Assembly: GCA_001512635.1 (NCBI GenBank)
Contig: LFSA01000071.1
Location: forward strand, 1-45,048
Length of the DNA: 45,048 nucleotides
Reading direction: 5' to 3'
Source: Pelotomaculum sp. DTU098
Lineage (GTDB): Bacteria > Bacillota > Desulfotomaculia > Desulfotomaculales > Pelotomaculaceae
How positions within the stretch are numbered: the stretch's first letter is position 1; the number at the start of each line of letters is the position of its first letter. The translations under genes were made by a program, and so were the position numbers. The notes beneath the pieces were generated by a model, which was given only the letters and a program-made list of their open reading frames with translations, made no database searches and was not told the DNA's origin. This document shows positions 36,392 to 44,890 of the stretch, piece by piece.

Positions 36392-37249
36392 TTAGAGCAA
36401 GCCTGCCTCTTTAAATTTTTTAAACATTAAATGCGGGTTGATGGGTAATTCGTTAAATTTGATGCCTGTGGCATCGAGAATAGCATTCCTGATAGCCGGC
36501 GACGTAGGAATGGTAGGGGTTTCACCCAGAGATTTACTTCCATAAGGGCCGCTTGGTTCGTAAGTTTCCACAAAACTGGCGCCGATCTCAGGGATATCCA
36601 TGATTGTCGGCAGTTTATAATCCAAAAGATTATTGTTTAATGGCTTTCCTGTTTTGGGGTCGAAAAGCAGTTGTTCTGACAGGGCATAGCCCAGCCCCAT
36701 GCTGACTCCACCGTGTACCTGGGCTTCTGCCAGCTGGGGGTTGATTATTTTCCCGGCATCATGCACGCTGTAAATCTTCAGGACTTCCACTTTACATGTG
36801 GCAAGATCTACTTCAACCTCTGCAAAGGTACAGCCGAAGGAAAGGGCATTAATCCTGGCATTGTTGGAAACGTCGGCGGTAATGGGCGACGCTGAGACCC
36901 TGTTATAGTAGCTATCCAGGGCCACATCCGCCAGGGAAATAATCCGTTCACCGTTATGTTTATACACAAGCCAGGCATTGACAATATCCATTGAACCGGC
37001 AGGAATACCAGTCATACCCGAGGCATAATTCAGCACCTTGGCTTTAATTTCTTCGGCTGCCTTTACCACAGCCATGCCTGAAATATAGGTCTGGCGGGAA
37101 GCGTAGGCGCCTGTATCAAAAGGTGTAAGATCAGTATCCTGGGTAGACAGCACGTGGACTATCTCTACCGGGATGCCGATTGTTTCAGCAGTCATCTGGG
37201 CAAGAACAGTGTCACTGCCCTGCCCGATTTCTGTGGCGCCAATTTGCAA
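36392..37249 (-). pseudogene. Molybdopterin-binding subunit of xanthine-dehydrogenase type, 5'-truncated
   Basis: Only the C-terminal third of the large subunit remains (about 285 of some 760 residues): IGATEIGQGSDTVLAQMTAE, then YASRQTYISG, VHDAGKIINPQLAEAQVHGG, and the final SKSLGETPTIPTSPAIRNAI with the catalytic-type Gly-Glu. The 'start' TTG at 37249 falls inside a conserved motif and is an accident of the break. Coding similarity stops exactly where the exporter fragment on the other strand begins (about 37250). A truncated subunit cannot hold the molybdenum cofactor properly. Confidence 0.85.
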
Positions 37250-38931
37250 TTGCGGCCCTCATCTTTGTTATTTTGGTGGGGCTTTTACTGGTCGTTCCGG
37301 GTCTAGTTATTCCAGTATTTTCAAAAATATTTGTAGATGATATCTTGCTGGCAGGAAGGGAGAACTGGCTGATCCCCCTGCTGCTGGGTATGGGAGTCAC
37401 GGCGCTTTTAAGAGGTATTCTGACCTGGATCCAGCAGTATTACCTGGCCAGGCTGGAAACCAAAATCGCCCTGCAAACCACAGCACAGTTTTACTGGCAT
37501 ATCCTGCGACTGCCGGTGATGTTCTTTACCCAGCGGTATGCCGGTGACATATGCTCCCGGGTACAGAGCAACGACAGAGTAGCCCAAATTCTTTCCGGAC
37601 AGCTGGCCACCAACGCCCTGAACTGTATCATGGTCGTTTTCTATTTTATCCTGATGGTCTGGTATAACCTGTGGCTGGCCCTGGTAGGAGCAGTAGTTGC
37701 TGTGATTAACATCTTATATTTGAGGTATGTTTCACGAAAAAGGGTGGACCAAAACAGGAAACTTCTGCAGGATTTAGGTAAGCTGGACGGTGTTGGCATG
37801 GCGGGGCTGCAGTTAATTGAAACTCTCAAGGCAAACGGCTCGGAATCCGACTTTTTTGCCAAATGGTCGGGATACCAGGCCAAAGCATTGAATGCGGAGC
37901 AGGAGATAGGAGTTTCCACCCAGTTCTTAGCGGCCATCCCTTCCTTCCTGACCACCTTGACCAATACAGTGGTTTTGGTCTTAGGCGGTTTTCTAATCTT
38001 TAAGGGTGAAATGACCATCGGGATGCTGGTGGCTTTTCAAAGCCTGATGTCAAGTTTTCTGCAACCGGTTACCGGTCTGGTCAGCCTTGGCAGCCAGTTA
38101 CAGGAAATGGAAGGTGATATGAACCGCATCGACGATGTATTAAAGTATCCCGTGGACGAGCAGGTCAAAGAGGATGTCCAGGGCGCTGATAGTAATAACT
38201 CCTTCAAAAAACTGGAAGGATTTGTGGAGTTGAAAGGTGTAACCTTTGGCTACAGTCCCCTGGAGCCTCCATTAATTGAGAATTTTAACTTAAAACTTGC
38301 GCCTGGCTCCCGGGTAGCCCTGGTGGGGGGATCGGGAAGCGGCAAATCTACGGTGGCAAAACTAATAGCCGGTATTTACAAACCCTGATCCGGAGAAATC
38401 TTATTTGACGGTAAGCCCAGGGAAAGCATTCCCCGGGTTGTCATAAACAATTCTCTGGCCATGGTGGACCAGGATATTCAATTGTTTCAGGGATCTATCC
38501 GGGACAATATCACCCTGTGGGACCATACCATTTCCGAATTCGACCTGATCAGGGCGGCCAAGGATGCCTGCATCCATGATGATATTACCTCCCGGCCTGG
38601 CGGTTATGATCATAGGCTGGATGAAGGGGGGAGCAACTTTAGCGGTGGGCAGAGGCAGAGGCTGGAGATTGCCAGAGCCCTGGCGGGTAACCCCACCATC
38701 CTGATCCTGGATGAGGCAACCAGCGCCCTGGATCCCTTGACGGAAAAGGCAATTGATGAGCGCATTCGCCGGCGAGGCTGTACCTGCATTATTGTCGCCC
38801 ACCGCTTGAGCACCATCCGGGACTGCGATGAGATTATAGTCATGGAACGGGGTAAGATTGTCGAGCGCGGAACCCACGAGGAATTAAAAAGTTTAAACGG
38901 TCATTACGTAAAACTGATTCAGGCTGGTTAA
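37250..38931 (+). pseudogene. NHLM-type bacteriocin exporter (peptidase/ABC), 5'-truncated and stop-interrupted
   Basis: Matches the NHLM export ABC transporter that normally has an N-terminal C39 peptidase cutting at double-Gly leaders. Here the frame begins within the first membrane helix (ALIFVILVGLLLVVPGLVIP), so the whole peptidase is missing. The transmembrane region and Walker A VGGSGSGKSTVAKLIAG follow. A TGA at 38386-38388 falls in KP[12 protein letters not shown], where relatives have Trp, i.e. TGG to TGA. After it the same frame continues intact with Q-loop, [26 protein letters not shown] and H-loop to 38931. Doubly damaged, or TGA read-through. Confidence 0.88.
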
Positions 38932-39028
38932 ACAAGCAATAAGCCATCAGCTTTCGGCCTTGCACGATTAAACATGGAACTCTATTTTTATAACTGTTTT
39001 GTTTCAGGAATACAAAAGTCCGGTGAAT

Positions 39029-41764
39029 ATGATGAAGGTAATTGACTTTTTTCTAAAAGAGGGTAACCCGGTAATCGTGGAGGGAAACAGGCCTTTACTG
39101 CTGACTGAGCCCCATAGCCTTTGGCTGGTGGAAAGGGGTAAAGTGAATGTCTTTTGCGCTGCCATTAAAAGTGGCGGAGTTACCGGAGCAAGGGATTATT
39201 TGTTTGAAGTGGCAGCAGGGGGTATAATTTTCGGCCTTACCCTCCAAGCAGTGGAGGGAATGGAAGAAAAATATGGCCTTTTGGCCTCAGGCTTACCGGG
39301 TACCCGGCTCCTACAAGTAAAACGGGACCCTTTTCTGGCCTGGCTGAAACAGTCCGGGCAAGGGGATATGTTTATTCCCCTGCTGGAAAAGTGGCTAAAA
39401 GCCCTGGCCGAAGGGGCCGCTGCGGCGGAGGCGCCGCATGTCCAACTGCTTCCTGATGCAGGGGAACCCATCTTGGTGAAATATGCAGGAGAGCTTGGCC
39501 CACCGGTAACCCTGGAGTACTTTCACGGATTAGCCTTAAGGGCGGCCATCGTTCGCCGCCGGAACAGGGAGGAGACCGAAAGGTCCCGTTTTCAGGAGAG
39601 GGCCAGGCATGACCGGTTGTTTTTTGAGAACGCCATCAAAAATATAGCCTCGGTCACACAACCAGAACTGGCGGAGGACGTTCGCCAGATAGCTGTGGAC
39701 GATCAGCTCCTGGCTGCCTGCACTCTGGTGGGCCGGGCTATGAATATAGAAATTGTCCCTTCGCCCCGGGCTGCCAGGGGTATTTCCAGCAAGGATCCAC
39801 TGGACGATATTGCCAGGGCCTCCCAGATCCGGATCAGGCAAGTGGCCTTAAAAGGGGAGTGTTACAGACGGGACAACGGTCCCCTCCTGGGTTACCTGAA
39901 GGAGGGGAACCGGCCGGTGGCTTTACTACCCCTGTCCCCATCCAGTTATCAACTACACGACCCGGTTGAAAACACCAGGGTAAAGGTGGATTACCAGCTT
40001 GCCAGGAAGCTCAAGCCTTTCGCCATAGCCTTCTATCGTCCCTTTCCCAAAAAAGTGCTGAGGCTGCGTGATATTTTTATTTTCGGTAGGGAAAGTTGCT
40101 GGAAGCAGGACCTGTGGCTGGTTGCCTTAATGGGGGTAGCTGGCGGCCTGTTGAGTATGGTTATTCCCTATGCCACAGGCATTATATTCGACACCATTAT
40201 TCCCGGAGGAGAAAAAGTCCAGCTTTTGCACGTCGCCTTTTTCCTGGCGGCCAGTGCCCTGGCCGGGTTCTTGTTTCAACTGACCCGCTCCCTGGCCTTG
40301 CTGCGGCTGGAGGGGAAAATGGAGGGGGCTATCCTGGCTGCTGTCTGGGACAGGTTATTGAGCCTGCCGGTGCCCTTTTTTAAGGACTATACTGCAGGGG
40401 AACTGGCCTATCGGGCCATGGGTCTGAGCTATATTCGCAGGATGCTGTCAGGCGTTATTGCAAATGATATTCTGTCCAGTTTTTTCTCCCTGTTTAATTT
40501 TGCCCTGTTGTTCTATTACAATGTCAAACTGGCCCTGGTTACAACCGCTATGGTACTGGTAGCTATGGCCATCATGGTGTTTCTTGGCTACCGCCAGCTG
40601 AGTTATGCGCGGATGGTGGTTGACATTGCCAACCGGATTTCCGGCTTGATGCTGCAGCTGCTGGCCGGAATCACCAAACTCAGGGTGGCCGGGGCTGAAA
40701 AGAGGGCCTTTTATTTAATAACCAGAGATTTCAGCGGGCAGAGGAGAACTGAATATAAAGGCAGAATGCTAGCCTGCCAGTTGGTCACTTTCCAGGCTGT
40801 TTTACCGGTGCTCGTCTCCATGGGGGTTTTTTATACTGCTGTAGCTTTGACCGGCAATGCTTTAGGTGCGGGTAAATTTGTGGCCTTTAACTCCGCCCTG
40901 ACTAACTTTATAAACTCTATGATGGTGCTTTGCCAGTCCTTGCTCTCCGTTAATATGATCATCCCCCTCTATGAGAGGGCCAAGCCAATTCTTGAGACCC
41001 TGCCGGAATATGACGAGGCCAAAAGCGATGCCGGTGAATTGACCGGAGCCATAGAAGTCAGCCACGTATCCTTCCGTTACAAGGAGGACGGCCCCCTCGT
41101 CTTGGACGACGTTTCCATACAGGTTCGGGAAGGTGAATACATTGGTATCGTGGGTCCCTCGGGCAGTGGCAAATCCACGCTGCTGCGGATCCTGCTGGGT
41201 TTTGAAAAACCATGTGCGGGACAGGTTTTCTACAACGGTCAGGCTTTGGACAAACTGGATATTCGCTCCGTGCGCAGGCAGTTGGGAGTGGTGTTGCAAA
41301 ACAGCCGGTTAATGTCCGGGGATATCTTTAGTAATATTGTGGGCGCCAATTACCATTTGACCATTGATGATGCCTGGGAAGCCGCCAGGCTGGCTGGTCT
41401 TGACCGTGATATTCAGGAAATGCCCATGGGTATGTATACGATGGTCAGTGAAGGGGGTACCAACCTGTCCGGAGGGCAAAGGCAGAGGCTTTTGATCGCC
41501 AGGGCCATTGTCAACAGGCCCAGAATAATATATTTTGATGAGGCCACCAGCGCCCTGGACAACCGCACCCAGGCCATTGTCAGCGAAAGCCTTGAGCAAT
41601 TAAAGGCAACCCGGATCGTCATAGCCCACCGCCTCAGCACAGTTATAAACTGTGACAGGATACTGGTGATGGATAAGGGCAAAATTGTGGAGAGCGGTAC
41701 CTATAATGAATTGATGGAAAAGAACGGAATCTTCGCAGAGCTGGCCAGGCGGCAGCTTGCCTAG
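39029..41764 (+). CDS. NHLM-type bacteriocin ABC transporter, ATP-binding/permease
   Basis: Second half of the NHLM export pair. An N-terminal cyclic-nucleotide-binding-like region (VIDFFLKEGNPVIVEGNRPL; LVERGKVNVF) is followed by a linker of about 250 residues. Then come six membrane helices (about residues 370-640) and an ATPase with GPSGSGKSTLLR near 708, [27 protein letters not shown] and IAHRLSTV. It lacks a C39 peptidase, as is normal for this partner. Starts ATG 39029, ATG 39032 or TTG 38999 are all possible, with no strong ribosome site. It presumably exported the Nif11-leader peptides of this locus. Confidence 0.9.
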   Translation: MMKVIDFFLKEGNPVIVEGNRPLLLTEPHSLWLVERGKVNVFCAAIKSGGVTGARDYLFEVAAGGIIFGLTLQAVEGMEEKYGLLASGLPGTRLLQVKRDPFLAWLKQSGQGDMFIPLLEKWLKALAEGAAAAEAPHVQLLPDAGEPILVKYAGELGPPVTLEYFHGLALRAAIVRRRNREETERSRFQERARHDRLFFENAIKNIASVTQPELAEDVRQIAVDDQLLAACTLVGRAMNIEIVPSPRAARGISSKDPLDDIARASQIRIRQVALKGECYRRDNGPLLGYLKEGNRPVALLPLSPSSYQLHDPVENTRVKVDYQLARKLKPFAIAFYRPFPKKVLRLRDIFIFGRESCWKQDLWLVALMGVAGGLLSMVIPYATGIIFDTIIPGGEKVQLLHVAFFLAASALAGFLFQLTRSLALLRLEGKMEGAILAAVWDRLLSLPVPFFKDYTAGELAYRAMGLSYIRRMLSGVIANDILSSFFSLFNFALLFYYNVKLALVTTAMVLVAMAIMVFLGYRQLSYARMVVDIANRISGLMLQLLAGITKLRVAGAEKRAFYLITRDFSGQRRTEYKGRMLACQLVTFQAVLPVLVSMGVFYTAVALTGNALGAGKFVAFNSALTNFINSMMVLCQSLLSVNMIIPLYERAKPILETLPEYDEAKSDAGELTGAIEVSHVSFRYKEDGPLVLDDVSIQVREGEYIGIVGPSGSGKSTLLRILLGFEKPCAGQVFYNGQALDKLDIRSVRRQLGVVLQNSRLMSGDIFSNIVGANYHLTIDDAWEAARLAGLDRDIQEMPMGMYTMVSEGGTNLSGGQRQRLLIARAIVNRPRIIYFDEATSALDNRTQAIVSESLEQLKATRIVIAHRLSTVINCDRILVMDKGKIVESGTYNELMEKNGIFAELARRQLA

Positions 41765-41879
41765 GATGGTGTTGCTTGATTGATGCTGAACAGAACTACT
41801 TTTAATTATTTTTTGTAATAAAAGCTCGGTTGCAGCGTATTACCATATGTAAACCAAGTGTAGGAAGGAGGAGCAGCAA

Positions 41880-43417
41880 ATGGACAAATACGGGAAATTA
41901 TTTGAGTCTTTTACAGAAAACGAAATAAATCAAATAGCCCAGTTAAAACGTTTATTCGAGTGTATTAGTGGCGATAGGGATTTGCGGATGGCAGTAAGAA
42001 AAAAAAAATAACTCCTGCTCAAATTGAAAGACTCAGAAAAATAGGTGTTACCTTTGACCTGCAGGATATAGCTTTCCTGTGGGATGCACCAAAAGAATTT
42101 AATGCCTACATTATTGCTATGATAAAAAATCGCGAAGAGCAGCTTGACGCTGGCATCCTGGAGGTTGTTGACCGTTACCCGCTCCTAAAATTGTGGGGAA
42201 AGTACATGCAAAGGGCATCTTCCTACTCGCATTTATTTAAGTGGGATAATTTCCCAGAACCACAGAATAAAAAATTTGCCGCCTGGAGAAAAAGGCGTAT
42301 TGCAGCAGCACAGAGCGAGTTGGGTTATTTGGGTTACATGATAAGCTATCCCATCTTAGCCTTTGAACTAAGTGATGGTTGCAGTGTAGGCTGCTGGTTC
42401 TGCTCCTTTGCCACCAAAAAACTGAAGGGAATACTGGACTACAATACCAGCCGTGATTATTTCCGCCGCATTGTACAGCATTGCATTGATCTGTTTGGTA
42501 AAGAGCAGGCGGGCATGGCTCTGCCCTATTATCGCACCGAGCCCCATGACAACCCCAATTATATTGATTTTCTCAAGGATTTTGAAGAACTCACAGGGGC
42601 AGTTCTTTGCACGTCCACAGCCGTTGGCGACGATATTTCATGGGTTCGTCAGTTGCTGGACTATTATAAACGTGGTCCTTATCCCTGGCCCCGTTTGAGT
42701 GTGCTGTCAGTGGATATGATGAATAAAATTCATGACGCTTTTAGCCCTGGGGAACTTTTACATGCAGAACTACTGATGCAGATGAGGGAGAATCCGCGGC
42801 CAAAGGTTGCCGGCGGGCGTATCCTGAAGGAGATTGACGGTCTTAGAGGGAAGCAAGACATAACAGACAAGCGCAAACTTAGAGTGCCCCAGGGGACAAT
42901 AGCGTGCACCAGCGGCTTTCACATAAATCTGGTAAATCGCAGCATACAGCTATTCAGTCCCTGCTATACCAGTAAAAAATGGCCTTATGGCTACAGGGTA
43001 TTTGATGTATCCAGGTATAACGATGAAAATGATTTCCCACAAGTCATACAAGCAATGATGGAGCGCAGTATGCCCCTGTCTCCTCCGTTGGACAAGCCCT
43101 TGCGTTTTAGGGACGACATTGTATACCGTCCCACGGAGGATGGATTTGACCTATTGACTCCCAACCAGATCCATTACTTCAAGGGGAAGGAAAAATATGG
43201 CCCCCTGGGAGAGCTTATAGCCGCAGGAGATCGTACCTATGCACAGGTTTATGAACAACTGGTGAAGGAACACGGCATAAATCCAATAATAATAAAGACG
43301 GTGGTTCAAAGGCTTTTTGACGGCGGTTTCCTTGACGAAGTTTATTATTACAAGGGAGATGATAAATATGAGCATAGAGGAACTGAACAGGTTTCTGCAA
43401 ATGGTTGCTACGAATGA
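41880..43417 (+). CDS. Radical SAM RiPP maturase (PoyD/PlpD-like epimerase type), frameshifted at an A10 tract
   Basis: Translation should start at ATG 41880 after AAGGAGGAG: YGKLFESFTENEINQIAQLK up to an A10 run (41999-42008), where the frame hits TAA 42009. One frame back, reading continues ITPAQIERLRKIGVTFDLQD through 42119 to 43417. The joined protein has about 512 residues. The radical SAM motif is FELSDGCSVGCWFCSF (CxxxCxxC), and a C-terminal region SGFHINLVNRSIQLFSPC then KWPYGYRVFD matches the family of peptide epimerases that make D-amino acids in Nif11/proteusin cores. A AAA AAA is a classic -1 slippery site, so expression by slippage is possible. It overlaps the precursor gene by 50 bases. 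Confidence 0.85.
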
Positions 43418-43937
43418 GGAGTTAGCTGAAAAGATGAAAGAGATAGGTGAAAATGATGATGCCATAGTAGCCTACGGCAAAGAACTGGGCTATGATTTTG
43501 ACAGGCAGGACATTGAGGAATTGAGGAAAAAGGTAATAGATCTCCATAAGGTAAGGATAAAAAAGAATCTGGAAAAAGCCGTCGCTGCAGCAGATAAGGA
43601 GCAGCGACCGGGTATGCGGAACCTGCATCGATTTGTGCAACTAGTTGGAGAAAATAAAGAAATAGCCGAAAAGGTGCAGGAAATCAGCTTTGACGACCCC
43701 AAAGCCATCATTGCCTATGCCAGGGACCTGGGGTTTGAGTTTGACGAGAAGGACCTGGAGGAATTTGGCGGCAATATGCTGGAGCGGTCCGATGAGTTAA
43801 GCGAGGAAGAACTGGAAATGGTGGCTGGCGGTTTTGTGGATTTGATGGCGCTTGTAGCTTTTTTGTCTATCGCAGCAGCAGGAGCAGCAGCGGTAGGAGT
43901 GACATTAGGAATTATAGCAGCTGCGAAAGGGTTATAA
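43368..43937 (+). CDS. RiPP precursor with two tandem Nif11 domains and a hydrophobic core
   Basis: 189 residues. Nif11 repeat A (about 1-60: SIEELNRFLQMVATNEELAE, GYDFDRQDIEELR) and repeat B (about 84-150: MRNLHRFVQLVGENKEIAE, GFEFDEKDLEEF) are joined by a Lys-rich linker. The leader ends LSEEELEMVAGG at residue 155. The 34-residue core is FVDLMALVAFLSIAAAGAAA then VGVTLGIIAAAKGL: no Cys, very rich in Ala, Val, Ile, Leu, Gly. It is therefore not a lanthionine substrate, and fits a membrane-active or epimerised peptide. ATG 43368 has AAGGGAG upstream and lies inside the end of the radical SAM gene. Confidence 0.9.
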   Translation: MSIEELNRFLQMVATNEELAEKMKEIGENDDAIVAYGKELGYDFDRQDIEELRKKVIDLHKVRIKKNLEKAVAAADKEQRPGMRNLHRFVQLVGENKEIAEKVQEISFDDPKAIIAYARDLGFEFDEKDLEEFGGNMLERSDELSEEELEMVAGGFVDLMALVAFLSIAAAGAAAVGVTLGIIAAAKGL

Positions 43938-44075
43938 CGCAAACGTCATCCGGATGAAGCCTTAAAAAAGATTATCTACCTGGCCACTGTTGAAGCATCA
44001 AGGAAGTGGACAGTACCGATCAGGGAGTGGAAAAGTTGTATCTCACAGTTTGCTATCCACTTCAGCGAGGCTGGA
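43938..44075 (+). mobile_element. IS256-family transposase C-terminal remnant
   Basis: Directly after the precursor's stop, in the same frame, the sequence reads RKRHPDEALKKIIYLATVEA then SRKWTVPIREWKSCISQFAI and HFSEAG. This is the conserved C-terminal end of IS256-type transposases (relatives have DEAALKLLYLA and KKWTMPIRNWK followed by NQFAI). No start and no catalytic domain remain. No complete inverted repeat was identified. Confidence 0.75.
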
Positions 44076-44501
44076 ACCGGAACTAATGGCTGGTTAATGA
44101 GTTTACCGCTTTTGTTCTCCCAAGGATAGCAAAAAAATGATAGCGGGGCAGCCTCTGGACCACCCCTGCTATCCTCGGCAGAACCTTGCCAGGCGCTCGG
44201 GTTGCTCTCCAGCAGAGCACTATCCTCCCGGCAGATAAGAGCCATTTATAACTTAACCAATTTTTCAGTAAATGCCCATTTACACAAAATAATTTACACT
44301 CCCACTATGACCGGTGAAAACCTTGATTTTATTCTATTTCTCACGCATCAGCATAGTTTCATAATTTATATTAAAAAATATATATAATATATAATGCGAG
44401 AGAGATAAAATGAAAAACCGGTAACTCCTGTAAAGTTATTTTAAGGCTCTCTCATCTGTGGGTGAAAGATTCTCTTTATTTTATATTATGCGCTTAAAAA
44501 T
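44076..44501. other. AT-rich region after the IS remnant
   Basis: No gene supported. Contains the hairpin at 44139-44173, one CATAGTTT copy at 44352 and a very AT-rich tract (44361-44395) with TATAAT-like words. A minus-strand frame of 89 codons (43976-44245) is only the antisense of the transposase fragment. Confidence 0.4.
44139..44173. repeat. Hairpin downstream of the IS remnant
   Basis: GATAGC-GGGG (44139-44148) pairs with CCCC-T-GCTATC (44163-44173) with one bulge. No T-run. Could be an IS end structure or old terminator. Confidence 0.4.
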
Positions 44502-44525
44502 AAACTATGAAACTATGAAACTATG
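44502..44525 (+). repeat. Tandem 8-mer (AAACTATG)x3
   Basis: Three exact head-to-tail copies of AAACTATG at 44502, 44510 and 44518. The same word or its complement recurs at 44352 (CATAGTTT), 44578 (CATAGTTTT) and 44601 (AAAACTATG); the last two form a perfect 9-bp inverted repeat. Looks like an array of binding sites. Confidence 0.7.
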
Positions 44526-44532
44526 CTCGATA

Positions 44533-44675
44533 GTCGAAAACCCAATAATATTAATAGTTTGCAGGGTTGTAGTATTTCATAGTTTTATTTTTATGAATTC
44601 AAAACTATGACCCTATTATCACCTGCATGTCGAAAATTCAATAATATCAATGTTTTGAAGGATTATGTTTTACTT
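44533..44675 (+). repeat. Two imperfect direct repeats about 97 bases apart
   Basis: Copy 1 near 44533-44575 and copy 2 near 44630-44672 share TCGAAAA, CAATAATAT, AAT and a following TTTG-AGG-TT pattern. Moderate divergence suggests an old duplication. Confidence 0.45.
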
Positions 44676-44707
44676 ACGTAGAATTAAGAACTGTAAATTA
44701 ATTACAA

Positions 44708-44890
44708 TATGCCATACTCTTTACATTTTTTTAGTACAAAATCCCTATCTTTACATCTTTCAAAGATTTCATAATTATTTTTTAATGCTTGTATTTTATT
44801 TATAGAAATACTTTTTTGTTTTAATTCTTCAATTAAAACAGTAGGAACAAAATAAAGTTCAAAAGAATCACTGGATAGAGGAGTCGGCTT
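44708..44890 (-). pseudogene. C-terminal coding remnant, unknown family
   Basis: Minus-strand frame reads PLSSDSFELYFVPTVLIEEL then KQKSISINKIQALKNNYEIF and ERCKDRDFVLKKCKEYGIL before TAA. Composition is protein-like and Lys-rich. A second minus-strand frame from the window edge (45047 to about 44873) ends VVLSKGNVLSVYSPMTGGQ, DSSIQ-stop, overlapping in another frame. The two may be one frameshifted gene entering from the right. Family not recognised. Confidence 0.35.

Noticed and set aside
36700-37250. Upstream extension of the exporter frame to 37180
   Set aside because: That part is antisense to the molybdenum-subunit fragment; exporter similarity begins only at about 37250.
38386-38388. 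TGA in the exporter as selenocysteine
   Set aside because: Relatives have Trp there, not Cys, and no SECIS-like hairpin is obvious directly downstream.
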